From Xestospongia muta (lineage: Eukaryota > Porifera > Demospongiae > Haplosclerida > Petrosiidae), in the NCBI GenBank assembly GCA_963693285.1, contig OY848919.1, forward strand, positions 12,271,461 through 12,335,460: a stretch of DNA of 64,000 nucleotides, in the 5' to 3' direction. A program made the translations under genes and the position numbers. The notes beneath the pieces were generated by a model, which was not told where the DNA came from, did no database searches, and was given only the letters and a program-made list of their open reading frames with translations. Shown in pieces: positions 25,076 through 41,100 of this stretch (the stretch's first letter is position 1; each line of letters starts with the position of its first letter).

Positions 25076-26023
25076 ATGGTAATATAATTATAGATTCATT
25101 AATTTATATCTTTCTATATTCTTTCTATAGGCTAATATACCTGATATCAGTGCTCCTCTCTCCTCTAATCAACTACCCACCAGTGTCACCTTAAAAACAC
25201 CTGCCTCTGAACACAATGTTCATGATACATTTCGATATGGGTCAGTTAAATACATAATAGTTATTACAGTATATATATAGTTATAGTGGACATGGTCATA
25301 TGTACTCCTGTTGGACTATTAATTTTAACCCTTTATGAACTTTAGCTATGTCATTTATTTATAACCATTCTATCCTTTAGTTTTAAATCAGCGAAGACAG
25401 AGATCTTGCCGGCACATCCGTTAGAATATTCTGAGGCTAACGTAAGTGCATTATTTTACATAATAACTATACTATTTATATTATACTACTGTTCTTGGTA
25501 TCTAGTTTGCTAGTAATCAAGATGCATTTATAATGCAAGCATTACGTAATAGTCAAGGTCTACATGCGCCAATGAAATTACAAATAGAAAGGAGAATGGC
25601 TGCCAAGGTATGTAGTGAAGAGATGTGTTAATAAAGGATGGATGGATGATAGTTTCAGACCCAGACTGGCATGCCAAACATAAGTATAGGTCTGGTGCTG
25701 AAACTAAATGGGTAATAAGTAGATAGACCCATGATATTCTATCAATATGTCATCTGATTAATGTCCTATATCTATACACAGATTCAGCGTATTCCTCCAT
25801 TGGAGAGCAGTATGATAGCATTAGAGACATTGCTTGGTCAAGATGAAAGCATTAGTGTGGAAGAATTACTAGATCGTAAGTTTAAGAAGTTCCTCATGTA
25901 ACGATAGCAAATAAAACATTATTAAATGTCATCTTTTTATCATGTTTGTCATCAGGTCCATCTGATACACCTATTACGTTAAATGGACGAGCTATTATGG
26001 AGAAGCGTCTAAAGATGTTATAA
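25076..26023 (+). CDS. POMP: Proteasome maturation protein (POMP/Ump1)
   Basis: Exons 25076-25078 (ATG only), 25131-25240, 25381-25441, 25506-25607, 25782-25875 and 25956-26023 sum to 438 nt, 145 aa, close to the human 141. The core motif TEILPAHPLEYSEANF corresponds to the family's LPxHPLE signature, followed by QALRNSQGLHAPMKLQIE and IQRIPPLESS. POMP is a chaperone of 20S proteasome half-mer assembly and is degraded as the first substrate of the new particle. The start codon is immediately followed by a gtaata donor, so the first coding exon contributes only Met. It converges with the DNHD1-like gene, 134 bp away. Confidence 0.93.
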
Positions 26024-26157
26024 CTAATGATTTAACTTATGACCCAATATCATATTATTTGATATTAATATTAATAATTAACTAATTGTAATTAATATTA
26101 AAAACAATTAAACTGAATGTGAATTAGCTCTTGAAGTTACTTACAGAAGGGTTAAAA

Positions 26158-29100
26158 TTAATAGTAATGTTCCTGACGTACCCATTGTATGAACTCAATC
26201 AAAGTCTCTGTTTGTCTATCGTCACTTAGCTCCTCCCCTAGCCACACGTCAGGAACAGTATTGTTCACAATACATGTCAATATAGCTCCTATCTCTACAC
26301 TATACTGTAACTTGCCATGTAGATATAACTGTACTGATTGTAAACTTGAGTGAACTTTTAAAAGAAGTTGTTCAAGTTCTGTCTCGTGATCGTCTTGACT
26401 ATCATAGACATCTGCTTCTAATGTTGGTAGTAAACTATGAATTTTGTTAACAATTTCCTTTAGTTGGTATAAAGAGTATGATAGTGTCTTCATATTATGA
26501 CTACCAAGTGTTTGGTGGTACTCGTTTAGTATTGCAATAGGTGAGGGTGTGTGACATGGGAGGGTGATCACATGATACGACAGTGATGTCATGTGATGTG
26601 CTAACTGGTTTAGAGCATTTTGGGATAGTGGAATGTAGCAGCGAAAGTCAGAATGGACACTGCTTTGTGAGGACAATAGCATCTAGAAAAAAATTAAATT
26701 CTAAGTGAAATTTTATACAAATTTTTATAGCAATTAACAAAATGCTACAATGACTATTAGTTAAAAAGAAATTGATAAACTAACTTTGGTTATCATTAGA
26801 GCAGTCTCCACCCACTTTTCACAGAGACACATGTGTTCAATAACCACCCAACATGGCTGTACTTTTAATTCACTTATACTACCTAGTTCCTCTTCTCTGA
26901 TAGCGGAGATAACAACCAACGGGATTTTCCTATCATTAGTTGTAGTAACGAAGGTATCTAAAGTGAATTGGTCATAAAACAGACAAACAATAGGTTCATA
27001 TGGAGGTGTGGTAGAGGAAACTTGAAAGGGGTGTGGCTCATTGTACTCGGATCCTAATGTAAGACTGATAAAATCTTGAACGGCATCAATAAACTATAGT
27101 ATAGAATAGAACATTATAGTAAGATAAATGTCACATCATATGTCATCATCATAAATTAATTCCTGATAATATTAATTTTATTAAGAAAGTGCGTAAAAGT
27201 TTATTGTCATAACTATTTCATAATTGGGAAGTTTCAAAAACAATTGGACACACAAAATCCCCAAATCCATGGAACCATCTAATGATTCTAATCCATATAA
27301 AAAAGCAACATTACATATTGTACCACCACAGCAACAACTATTATAGCAACAACATCTATATCACTATATGCATTACCATAGCAACAGCATATATATCACC
27401 ATAACAACAATTACCATAGCAACATTGCCCATGATTCTATGAACATAAAGCTAATTATTGTTTTAATAATAAAAGTAATTCCTTGTAGGATTATGTTTTA
27501 ATTTTTGTCAGAAACAATACAAAACATAATAGATAGATATTAAAAAGTTAATAATCATTGTTTATTTTCCATCCATTATTGGCAAGTTTTTCAAAAAACA
27601 TATAGATGCATATACAATAGTACCTTAATAGGTGCTAATGTTTTCCACAATAATAACTTCTCAGTCAGTGTTAATTTGCTACTAGTTAGTGGAGTAGGAG
27701 ATAGAAGAGAAGGTTGAGACTATAAGAAGACAAGAGAGACAATGTAACAATAGCTACTACACACGTGGTGTTAAGGATAATTTCGATTGCTTCTTTACTC
27801 TTAAGATAAAATCATCAACTTACTTTAACGTAGTCATTCCATTGTTCTTTATTATTTTGTAGTGAAGTACTAAGTCCAGTAAACACTGGTATAGTCTCCA
27901 ATATTTGAGCAGTATTAATATTCTCTTCTGTAATACTCTGAGCACCTGAATTAAATATAACATCATCTAGTAAACTCTCCATTGATATCATTAATGGATT
28001 TAGTAATAATGACTTCTGTTTGGATCCTTCTCCCTCGGTGAGTTGTTTACTCTGGGAGATAAGTAGAGGAAAGTAAGGTAATTGATGAGTAAAGATTGTA
28101 GGGGCTAACTCGTTGTGAATAGTACGAGTTAAAACATTTTCTAAATGGCAGAGATACGCTGATAATGATGTTTGACTGGAATGGAAGCGTGTTCCTTCTC
28201 GTTGTGAAGTTAGTGATGTTAACATATCTAGCATATACTGTAAGTTAACTTTAATTTGAGGTAGTGATACTGAAAGATGCTGACAGGCTAAAAAGACTAT
28301 AGCAGAGTGTCGGGCAAATGATTTATAAGGTCTCGTGTGTTGAGTGATCTTATTGAGTGCTTCTTTTGTCTCTGTAATGTGTTGCAAAGCTGATGACTCT
28401 TCATGTTCCGTTTGTTCAATGAAGTTTGTCAGCGTCTCTGAGAGTTCATCAATTTCTTTTGTCCATTCAGCATCGAGAACACAAGATAGAACTGAGTCCT
28501 ATAACAAAATTTGACATAGTAATTTACTACTAGAGAATGTGCATATATAATAGCTCTATAAGGTAAGATGACAGACATTGTGGTAAAAAGCTCTCATTAG
28601 TTGGTCATCATTGTAAGTACTTGTATCCCTTTGGGCTTGCTGGTATAATAAGGGATTAGTCCTACCATTACAACTTTGTTAGTCTATCCTCCTCCTTCTT
28701 GTTATTTGGACTACATTATTATTAATAATAATCATTTGGATGACTTTTCTGCCATTTTTTGACAGTACGTACTATTGACTCTTTGCAACTATTTCACAGC
28801 TGGTCCAGGTTACTGTACTGGTAAGTATTGATGCTAGAATTTACCAACAATATTACTAACCATTAGTAATTGTCATGTGTCATTTAACAAATAAAGCAAG
28901 CCTAGAATTAACTATCATACATGTACATGTAGGTCATTGTTACATTTTGTTAATAACTATCTAGGTTTAGTATAATAGTTTATGTTAGTTACTTACTTGA
29001 CTTTGTGTCACTTGTTGTTGATGTAAATTGAGATCTGCTAATAAAGCTCTTTGTTGTATACATAATTCTTTTCTCATTCTTTGTAAAATATGACGAAGAA

Positions 29101-32100
29101 ACACACAAGACAGACCAAACTCAGAACACTCCAGAGAAGATATTAGTAGTCCTGGTGTCACTTGAAGTAGGAAAGAGATGAAAAAATGAGGATTAGGCGC
29201 AGATAGAGAATAAGGTAAAATAATGTAAAGTTGGAAATTTTGATCTGATATAAAGTCTTGTCCTTGTATTGTTTTATTGAGTGGTTTAGTCCAAATTAGT
29301 AGTGGATAGAGGATACTTTGGAGTGTCTTTGTGTCTGATAACGATGCCATGTGAAGCACCACTTTTTTTCCTGCCTTAGTAGCTTGTCGTAAGCCATCTT
29401 TTATTTTAGACTGCACCATGTTAGTAGTTAGGAATACAAACTGAACATCACCCTCTTCAATGTTCTTGCTCTCGCTCTTTTCCAAAGCTGTGATGTATTT
29501 CATGAAGACGTTTAAAGGATCAAACACAACTCGTGCACAACCACCATCAAATTGAAACACAGTCCTCCATTGTAAACATTTCTCCATTGTCCACTCGTCA
29601 GGAAACACCTCCTCGCGCTCCCATGCAATAATCTCTTCTTCATTTCCTAGAATTTGTTGGCACTTGAAATCTTCTTGTAATTTGATATTAACTTTATAAT
29701 TGCCTTCCTCTTCCATTTCCAAGCTACCCAGTGCTACAGCTCCTTTGCAATATCCAACCCAATTTTGCCACAGCTCTTGGTGTCTCTCTGGAGGTAAATA
29801 CCCCAGGTAAGTACAGCTAGCAGCTAATAGAAGAGAACATGAAGGGAGGCAATCTAGATGGCCTTGTGTTTCGGAGAGTTGCTTCTCCCAGGTCCTCTTC
29901 TGATTAGATAAACTGTTAAGCAGTGAGTAAATACTGTCCACTTTTTTCTGGTAAGCCTATAAGACAAAAGTTGACTATCAATTGAAGTAGCATGAGCTGC
30001 TTATAACAATACATAAATATATATTATATATATTATAATATACAATATATATATACTATATATTATATATAATATACAATATATATAATATATATAATTA
30101 TACAAGTGATAAAGGTACTTTTATATTACATATACACTGATTTCATTTCCTTACTTTGACTTCTGTTTCAGCTGTCTTTGCTTTCTTTAGTGCTTCTTTA
30201 TGATAATCAACAGTTTCTTCTAAAGCAGCTTTAGTTTTCAACATTTCTTTTCTCATATTAACATAAACTTCTTGAGCAGACAATAAAGTTTGTTCAGCTT
30301 GTTTTAGCTTATCTTGATGAGGTTTCATAGTTCCTTTGGCCTTTCTATAGTCAACTAGTGCTGCAATCCACAGTACTAAAGGCACAACAGCTTGACTAAC
30401 CTAGATAATACAGTATGATATTGAACTATTAGTATTAATGAGTGTACTTCTGTTATTCGTTGTATTGAGAGCTTTCGTTCATCGTTAAGTAGTTTCTCTA
30501 GTTTATCAAGTTTTGATTGAGGGACATTGTCTCTATCAAAAAATCGTAAACTTTCAAAAAAGTGCTGAGACAGCATCAGCTGCTGACAATCAGTCCAGCT
30601 AAATGGGAACATATAAAATGTACATATACATGTACGTGTACTCACGTTGTAGGTCGATCAAATAGGAGACATAGAGCCTCAAATACGGGTAAGAGAGGTT
30701 CAGGTGGTGCTCTATATCCCATTATCTCCGTGACAACACTCCTTTCCACTGATGACAAAGCCTCCAAAGCAGAGTAGTAAGAAGGAGATATCTATAGGAT
30801 CTTAGAGAACAATATAAAAATTATTTTTGATTACCTCATCAAATTTTTGTTCTACAAGAGATTTTAAGTCTTTAACTTCTCTTGTCACTCTATCAATTGT
30901 TCCTTCAGCTGTCTTACATTTGTTCATGGCCGCCATATAACTACAATATGACAACAAACAACATGAATGTCTTCCCATACAGCTGTTATATGATCTTACT
31001 GTTGTCTAGCAGCTGTGATTTTTTCCATGTGATGTTTTACATCTTCCTCGGCTTTTCTTAATGTTGGTTGCAATTCATCTTCTAATTTCCATTTTAAGTT
31101 GCTCATCTTTCTCTCCAAATCATAAAGTTTTCCTAACGCAGAGTGAAGTCGCTCAACGGTTTTCTACAATCAAAAAAGAGGTTTCATATTAATGTGCCTC
31201 TCTCTCTTTATCACACACACACACACACACCTTTTTCTTATCTTTCAAATCGGTTGCCATTTTTACACCAAACTGTAAACACTGAACATAATCCTTCACA
31301 GTTGCTAAGCAACACTTAAAATCAGGTAAAACTTGTTGTGTCACTTTTTTGGCAGACAAATGGATATGAGCAGCAAGATAACTTAGTGTTTCCAGTTCAC
31401 TGCTGTCAATAGAATATATTGATATATCATGTGACAGTGACTGCCAATATTGTAGTGCAACTTCACTATACGAGTTCTTAGACCATGGCTGGTAATGATC
31501 AATGTATTGCGTGGTAGAGGACAATGCAGAAAATAAACATCTCCAATGTTCTTCTTTCCAAAAAGCTCTCTTGTTAGGTTTGTTGTTATCATAGGTCAGG
31601 TTCTCTCCGACAGGACTAAAAACATCATTTGTATTGTTAATTATAGGGGTGTCCCATATAATAACAACATGTAAATTTGGATGCATAGCTTGTATAAGAG
31701 CTTTTGATGCTGCCTCAGCTGTCCTCCTTAACTTCCCTGACTGAACCTTACTGCTCATTACAATCAGCTCTGAAGAGGTAAAGAGACTAGAAGACATGCC
31801 TAATGAATGAATGGACGGACATAAGGAGTGAAATATGATCTCATCTGTCTTTTACCATCTCTCATAAGTTCTACAAGAGTAGTCCATGTTGGATCATGCC
31901 ATATTAAATGAGCTGCATCCACTAGTAATACCACTCTCTTCCTATCAAGTCCAGCTGTCATACAAGCCTCTTTTATCACTTTATGTGGAGACTTTCCCTT
32001 CAATTTACAGGTGTCACTGACTTCATATATGACTGCTTGTGTAAGTGCTGCAGCTAATTTAGCAGCTGTTTTACGTCCAACACCTCTGGGTCCTAACAGT

Positions 32101-35100
32101 AGAGCATGTGCTCCAGGAACAACCTAAAGAAATGGATAAAGTATCATTAACACAGTGAGGCTCTTGTTACAAATTTAATGTCTATACTGATGCAAGTATT
32201 TGCAATAGTACATGTACACTACATAATGTGAAGCATTTAGGAGTCATGAATTCAATGGTCTTTCTAGTATGGGGTAACTTCATGCTTAGTGTAGGTTTTT
32301 ACTTACCAAAGCTCTGCAGAGTCGAACTACATGTTCCATTGAGTCACGATTGATAATCACATGATTTAAACCAGGATCAGTCTTGTTCTTTAACAACTCA
32401 CTCAATGCATTACGTACCTGACCATCACCTACTTCAGTATAACGAGAGAGAATGGTTGAAGGTTCTTCACTCTCAGAGACAGTAACAGGTGAGGGTAATT
32501 TAGCAAACATAAGTCCGTATAGATCTTCACCTCTCATGGTCACTTGATCGTAAGGTAAGAATTGATGTTGCTTGTCTTTAGGAAGAAGCTGTCTCATGAT
32601 ATTGGACTCAATCCCATTCCCTTTTAAATCTGAAGCTTGAATTATTACAATATTGGTTCCAGTCTGTTGATGCCCATTTAAACTTGCACTATGTTGCATA
32701 CTAATAGTACGAGAGGGACGACCAGGTCTACTAGCTCGTTTTCCTGCTCTATCTTCACGTCCATTACCACCTTGTGTTCCAGACTGACTGTCCTGTATTT
32801 CAGCTCCACAATAACAATACTTTAGACACATCTCTAACAATTTAATAAACCATATTCTATCTTTACTATCAGTCAATCGATCAGCAAAAACACGGGAGTT
32901 CTCATGACACCATAACCGAAATAGAGTTCTCAATGAATAGGTTATATTCTTTTGTCTCTCTTCTTCATCCTCACCATCTTTAGCTCCCTCCTGGATTCTT
33001 GGGGCAGCTGTTAGATTATAAGAACCAGAAGGCAGCGTAAGTTGTCGTTTTATGGGAAAATGTGATACTGGACCAGTCAAAGGTGATATGCTGCTTTGAT
33101 GACCCAATGTGGGCTTGATTTTATCAGTTTTTGGTACTTCTGTTAGCGGTGGTAAGTTCCTTGTACCATGACCCATTTGGCGACCTTTACGTCCAGTTGT
33201 TATAGTTCCTTTACTGGACTTTCGACTGCCATGTTTACTCGTGGTTCTAATACGTTTTTGCCTATCACCAGCTAAAGAGAATGTAACAATGAATGGATTA
33301 AGGAATGATGAATGAAGGAATGACTTACCATCAGCCAACATTTGTCCTCTACGACTTACAGTGCTCATAAATGAGACCTGTATGCTGCTATCTGTATTTG
33401 GTGTCATGAGCATAAGACCTGTCCACATTGCTGATATATCATGTAAAGAGTAGAGAAAGTGCGGATGAGTAGGAGAGGAATGGAATCTGTTTCTCATATT
33501 ATTAAAGAGGGTTATACTTGCCACAGCAATGGCCTAAAACATAATGAACACACAGTTATTATAATTTGTCCATATGTCCATCCCACCAACACTATCTGTC
33601 TGTCTATTTGTACATCCACTCATCTACTTATCTATTTGCCTTCCTTACATGTGAAAGAGTTTCAACAATTTCTAATGATTCCAAAGGAAATTTCTGCAAC
33701 CAAGGCAACAATTTTTGCTGTCCAATCAGACATAAACCCTCGTTAGAGACACTAATGAAAGGGACCACTATCAAATGTCTTAGAAGAGATGGTGTCAATT
33801 TAGTCACTCCATTAAGTGTAGCAGTACCCAGTAATCTTATACCATTTATGGAATGTTGATATATACGATTTAAATCAGGTATCAGACAGTGCTCAGCCAT
33901 ATATGTTACCAACTGGACTATTGGTATAGCATTAGATGAGATAGGTAAGTCTCCTTGTTGTTGGGTATAAGGATGATGGCTAGCTAGGTGAAGATTATCT
34001 AGTAAAAAAGTGTTTCTTTGTATTGCGGATTTTTTAGAACTGCCCTGTCTTTTCTTTAATTGAGAAAGACGAGAGATGATGGCAGTTTGAAGGTTAGCAG
34101 GTGTGAGAGAGGAAGTAATAGGAAGACTTGTGGTAGCCATACGAGACTGGATGTAATTCTATGAAATGAAAACAGACGAATAAATACATGAATGGATGGA
34201 TGCATGGTCATATCAATAGGTGAGTGCATGAGAGAGTTCAAGTGTGTACAATGTATGTGGCAAAAAGCAGTGGTAAAGTACTTATATAGTTTATACACTA
34301 TATTATGTACATATTAATAAAATTAATGTTGATTACTCCCAAGTACACCAGACATGGAGTAATAATAGTAATTGTAATATATAGTAACAATTACATATTT
34401 TGAAGTAATAGTAATAGTAATATATTACATTGCAATTTAGTAGTAATAGTAATAGTAATATATTACATTGCAATTTAGTAGTAATAGTAATAGTAATATA
34501 TTACATTACAATTTAGTAGTAATAGTAATAGTAATATATTACATTGCAATTTAGTAGTAATAGTAATAGTAATATATTACATTGCAATTTAGTAGTAATA
34601 GTAATAGTAATATATTACAATACAATGTAATTGACCTCATGTCTGATGTACACATATGTATACAAAGTGTTAGTTCATGTTAATGTATATAGAATACTTA
34701 CATTCAAAAAGGATGTTTTTCCACAACCTTCCTCTCCCACTAGAAGAATGTGACATCCATATGACAAGTAGAGATCAGTGATATATGACAACCTTTCCAA
34801 CTGTTGAAAAGAAAGCAAAAATATCATAACAATTACCAGTTTGGTATAATGGTATCTCTCAAAACAAACCTCTGGGATGTGTATATATGCATTGTTACTA
34901 GTGGAAGAGCTACTGGCAGTTCTTTTCCTCTCAGTCCAAGGAAGAAAGCGATATGATTTGAGATCCAAGAAATAATCAAAGACTACTCCAGTTGTTGGCA
35001 AGAAGTTGCCACCAATTGGTAGGTCAGCAGCTAATTCACGGAGTTTGTCACTGAACTCCACTGCATGACTATATTAGGAAAAGAGACAGTTCTAATATTC

Positions 35101-38100
35101 GAATACTTCATTTGTTGATGTACCTTAGAGAGATGTATCCACCGAGTGACCATATGAGTGCAAAGAAAAATATTGATGTCATTTGATATTGTTGTGTTAG
35201 TGACATTTGAGCATCGAGATCCGAACATTCTGACAATGCATCAACATCTTCAACTCCTACTTCTGATGCTGGCATTTCTAAAAGACTGGGATCGTTAAGA
35301 GATTGAGAGGCATTGATCCTAGATGAGCTTGGTTGCCTCTCAAAGACAGTGGATTGCATTGGTGTCAAAGCTGATTGTAGACTTGCTATGCTCTCCATTC
35401 TACTAACACTACTGCCAATACCACTCCCACTAGTAGCTGTATATCTCAACGAAGATTCATCTTGTTTGGGTGAATTACGTTCTAATACAGACGAGAGGAG
35501 TGCTAGAAATGATTGTACTAGGTGTATATTAATATCTGTTGTCTTCTGTATATGTTTAGTTATAGTATTGCCATTAAGAGCTATATACTCAAGTATTGGA
35601 GGAACAACTGCATCCATGAGAGAAGATAAGACCTCCACCCTATCATATAGGTACATATAGATAGATGAACAGATGGATAGATGGATGAGTTGGATAATGG
35701 ATGGATAGATGAGTGGATGTAATGTACGTACATTTATGGATGGAAAAATTAAGGTTACTGATGATAAATACACTTACCCTGAGGTGGGGAGGTTATGTTG
35801 AATGGAAGCTCTTTCCAACCAGGCAACAGTGACATCCTCAACAGTTAATAAAGAGTGGGTATATAGTACTGCACAGTGAGAGACAAGAGATGGAGTAATC
35901 ATATTTGTCATTGTTGTACTCTCAATTAGAAGACGGCAGTTATCTGAAAGAGAGAGAAGGTTTGATAACATTGATAGTAACTCTAAATATTAGTAATTGA
36001 TGGTTCTATAGAATAGAGCATACTGTCATTTCATTGTAAATACAACCAATACTCTATGTACCTGGTAATGTTAGAGTTTCTCCATTAGGTAAGTATATAG
36101 TATATGGTTCATGAATTAAACTTTCTAACCAGTGTACACAGTCACTGCTAAGTCCACCATCCAGTACAATCCAATATTTAACAGATAAGTTAGAGGTACT
36201 ACCCACGGCCATCTTCTCTGTTACATGTCTCCGACCATTTGATTTTACTATTTGTTGAAGAAGTCTAGTGAGGATACCAGATTTCCATAGTAACGTGTCT
36301 GTCCCTTTAGAATAGCCACCAAAGAGCTAATGACAAATAAAATATGAAAAACAATAGATTATCAATCTATCATTTGTCCATCCATCCATCCATCCATCCA
36401 TCAGTTCATTTATTAATCCATTATTATCATCTATCTATTTACTGGTACAACTCCTTCCAAGGTACAACGTATTATACAATGCTATTATATAGGTTACCTC
36501 CTCTATAGTGTATGTCTCTGGACTTAATATTGTGACATAGATACGTTCCTTGTCACTTATTTCATTATAAGCACGAGATAATGTTTGAAATAATGTGGTT
36601 TTTCCAGAGCTACTAGGACCTGACAATAGGACACACCTCCTTGATTGGAGAGCTCGATGTAGCTGTAATATCTATCATGAAAAATAATAAAAGTACGCAT
36701 GCAATATCTATTAAAATAATAATGCTATTGATGACTCCCCTATAAAACAAAGTTATTTCTTACTTTTTCTATGATCTCTGGTTTACATCGCAAATGTCTC
36801 TCCTCAAGTTCTCTTTGAACAGCTGTCACAAGAATCTCCTCGTCTGGTTGAGTCTGTGTTTCTGTTACATTAGACTGGAACCAGTAGGAGAGTACTTGTA
36901 ATGTTGTCTCTCTATCCTTCTCTGAAATATAACACACATCCAATAATCCCTTGATAACACACTGAGTTTCCATGGATTCTATGTCAGTTGAAATAATGAA
37001 ATCATTGATGTCATTTTGAAGATAATGACAACATCTTTCGGATACAAGTTTTAAAAGAGGAAAAGAGATTTTGAGAATGGCAGTTTCCTATTGTAAAGAG
37101 ATTTGTAAAAAAAAGTAAGCCACCACAGGAATTAAATAAATCAATCGGATACATCTAATAGTAAATTATATTATTATAGTATGTATAATTACTTGTAATT
37201 CTTTTAGACAATTCAATAATGTTTTGCTAAGATTTACTGCACAAGTGAATCCACTAGAAAGAAGAAGACATTCCATAATAAGTCTTTGGTCCATACCCTT
37301 CACAAAAAGAGTTCGAAAAGAAGACTACAAGAGAAGAAACCAAGGTAAGTTATATCTACAGTGTATGAATAGACTAAGTACTGTGTAGGTAAGAATACAA
37401 TTACATAATGAGTAAAAGGTCAATCGTGATTATGGTCATTGGCTAATGTATCTAGTTTAAATATATCATGACTAAGAATTGAGTACTTAATATGTTATTG
37501 CCTTCAATATCATCTCTATTATAAACCATATCAATGGCCTACCTTTAATTGTAGCATGAACTTGCTGTCTTCTTTATGATATATCCCAACACAACCAAAC
37601 AAAGAACTAGCCATTATCGACTCGTTCCATAAACATAGTTCAACTCTCTTTCCTAATAAATTAACACCATATTGTCCTGTATACCAGTCTATTCTCATAT
37701 TACTACCACGACTTGTAGTACTAGAGAAAAGATACATTAATCAGTTAGATATTATATTCAAGTCCTTATAAATGAGTAATAGATATGTGCATATAACTGT
37801 AGTATTAAATATTTTATTTAAGTTCTATATATGTGTGTGCATATATCTATAGTATTATATTCATACATGTACCTCTAATTGCTACTAAGACACATAATGT
37901 TTGTGTATTCCTTTTTACCTTTTTGGTGTAGTCACATCATGTGATATTAGAGATGACATACTAGGAGTTGATAATAGTGAGGGTTTTTGACTTGTATGAC
38001 CAGGTTGTATTGGTTCAATCAATCCTACACTATTCATAGCTTCGTAGATATCCTTCAACCACTTCACTAGTAATATTTGTAACTTTGGTATTAAATGATC

Positions 38101-41100
38101 TATCCCATCAAACATAAGAATACTACCAGATTGTAAGGCAGCTTTTAAATACATTTTAATGGTGTCTTCTGTTGTAGATTGTATGCACGAAAGATGATAA
38201 AATGGAACACCCAAAACCTAAAAACACAAATTGAATGTCTAATAAATGTACCTAAAAACATCATAGTGTATCCTCCACTTACATGCAATGCTTGTTTATC
38301 AGGTTACATACCTTAGCTATTTCTTGACCTGTCTCTTTACTAATCTCTCCATTAAGTATCAATCCTCCACTGTACTCCATAAAACACTCTCCTAATTGTA
38401 TCATACATCTTTCTACAACAGGAGACCTGACAAGAACACTATCAGTAGAACCAGCATACTCGAATCCATAATTAAACCAACGATCTCCACACTGTACTTG
38501 ACAATATGTCGGAGTGACTGGTACTGAAGTGAGAAGGCTCTTAATTGAAGAGATGGAGGACTTTGCTATGTGTGGTTGAGAAGTCAAACTAAGTCGTGAG
38601 TTGAGTAGACTTTTTGTTGAGCCTACAAGAGCTTCTGGTACAAGATGAAGCTTCCCTGCAACTGGTGACATTGTTTGAGTTATGGACGACCGTGAATTAG
38701 TCAGACTTTGAGGTATCGATCCAAATCTACTTTGAACTTGAGAAGTTGGTGTTGACTCTGTATTAGCATGGTATAGTATGAATGTCAATAATGGTTTAGT
38801 CTGGTTTAAGGATGTCCCTGCAATTAATGTGTCCACCATTTCAATTTTGTGCTTTGTCAAGATAATAACATTCTTTAGAGTGTTAAGAGTTTGAGGAGAT
38901 GAACTTGAGAGAGACGTTTGTAAGAGATTAACAGAATAGACAAGAACTCGATCAAGATTAGTCCTATAAAGAAATAATGATGCTTTCTTTGATAACTTTG
39001 TCTTCACTTGATTACCTTATTGTTTGCAAAGACTCTTTTCTTTGAATTTCATTTCCATCTAAGGCAGACATTAATACTCCACTCCATTTACACTCTATTG
39101 CAAGCCCAACAGCTTGACATAGATTATCTGACAACCATGTTAGAACAGTTACATCTAAACAATAATGATGAATATACATAATATCGTTCACTTTGCTTAC
39201 CAACATCATCTGAGCCAATGTTTCCAAGTAGTTGTCTAGGGAATGCTGCCAAGCAACCAGTTAAATGACAAGAGAGAGAATACCGTATCGCTCTCTCTAG
39301 TACACTTATCCATTCCAATGTTCGTCTCTTTCCAACAGGAAGTGGTACACAGAGAGTTAACAACTCTGAGTTGCTATCTGCTATAGATACAATTTGGAAA
39401 CCCTCTTCTTGTGGGATGCCAGGCTGTACATCAGCAGATCCTTTCACGTCAATAACTGTAAGATTGTGAAGAGCTGGAAAGAGTTTGGTGAGGATGGGAA
39501 GAAGATGGAGAGGGTTGCCTTGGTGAGTAAGAGCTTGAAGGAGTTCAGAGTTTGAGAGGGTTAGAAGTCGAGGGAAACCAACAGCTGCTTTATAAAGAAT
39601 TGCTTGAGACTTTTGCAATACGAAAGCCTAAAATTTTAAGACAACAGACTTTAATTACTAGTATCTAAAATACTTACTAATGAGCTCAGAATTCTGTCCA
39701 GTGCTATTCTTAGACTGTCACCCTGTAAATCACGAAATCCCTTTTGTCCTCGTCTCCTCTCTAGAAGAGAGAAAACAAAAGGGTCTTCATGAATAGTACC
39801 CATGATTTCTTGGAAACTGGTGCTACTATCTTGAAGGTCTTGTAGACCACAATCCATTTGTGTCTCTAAAGGCTTCCCGTCAAATAATTTAACAATACTC
39901 CACCACTAGACAAGAATAGAAGTGACTCAATAATACCCTCTAAGTTATAAATGTACATATACTATAAAGATAGTCACTGTACCTTCTCTTGGCATTCTGT
40001 TAACAGTATTACAAGCTCTTGTAGCTGTTTCAATACAGTGTTCCAATACTCCAATTGAACTTTTAGGTTACCCATTGCATGAGCAGACCCTCTTAATATC
40101 TGTAACCATGTCACATCATTCTCTAGATCTTGAAGTACTTCTTGTGTGTTAGTCACAGTAAGAATATGGTTGATGGATCCTTTTCCCGGCTGAGGGGAAT
40201 TGGATGAGAATACAAATTTAGTGACCTTCTCTCCAGGGAGAGGGCAATTGGCCATTGTCTGAAAGGCAAAGGCATACGGTTCGGAGTTTTTTTGTTGTAG
40301 ATTCAACATGTACTGTTCCCATTTTTGTTGAAGATGTTCCACAGAATTTTTGAGTGTGGCTTCTCTCTCAGCTCCTTGACAGACTTCAATGACTAGTTCT
40401 GAATTAGATGAGTCTAATAATTTGAAGAGAATGAAGTCGTGAAGAGTATATGATTGTGTAGCCTGGTACTCCACTTCTACTGCTGATAATATTGTGTGCC
40501 AATGAGAGTTCTAGAAGAAATCAAGCAATAATTATATGGACTTATAATATGGAAGAATGGACTAATGGAAATGTTGATGATAAATCTAAACCAAAATTGT
40601 TTTAAAAGTACATGTACATATAAACCCATGTACCTTAATAGCTTTTGAACTAAGTTGCTTGAGTAGTGGTATCAGATTGTCATATTCCATAATTCTATCT
40701 CTCAATGATTTCAATGCAGGATCATCTTCTGGCAATGTCTGCATCAATTTATCTACTGTCTTCAACCAGTCCTTTAATTTGGTGCCCATCTCTGTGATAT
40801 TGAGCTACAAAAGAACATAAACAGACATCTCTTTTAGTAGATCCTGTACCTTTTTGAATGCCACACTCAACCATTGAGCTTCTATGACATTAAATGTCAT
40901 CTCACACCTCCAGAGTTCCTTACGTCCATAAAGACATTGCACAGCCCTAACAAACACAACAATATCACTGACCATTAAACAGTTGTGATTCACTAACTGT
41001 GTAACATTTGTCATGTCATAAGATTCACCAGTGATAGCTTTCCGCCATTTTCCCAAGTCACTTAATCGTGACTGCATGGATGAGACTTTTTCTTGTACCT

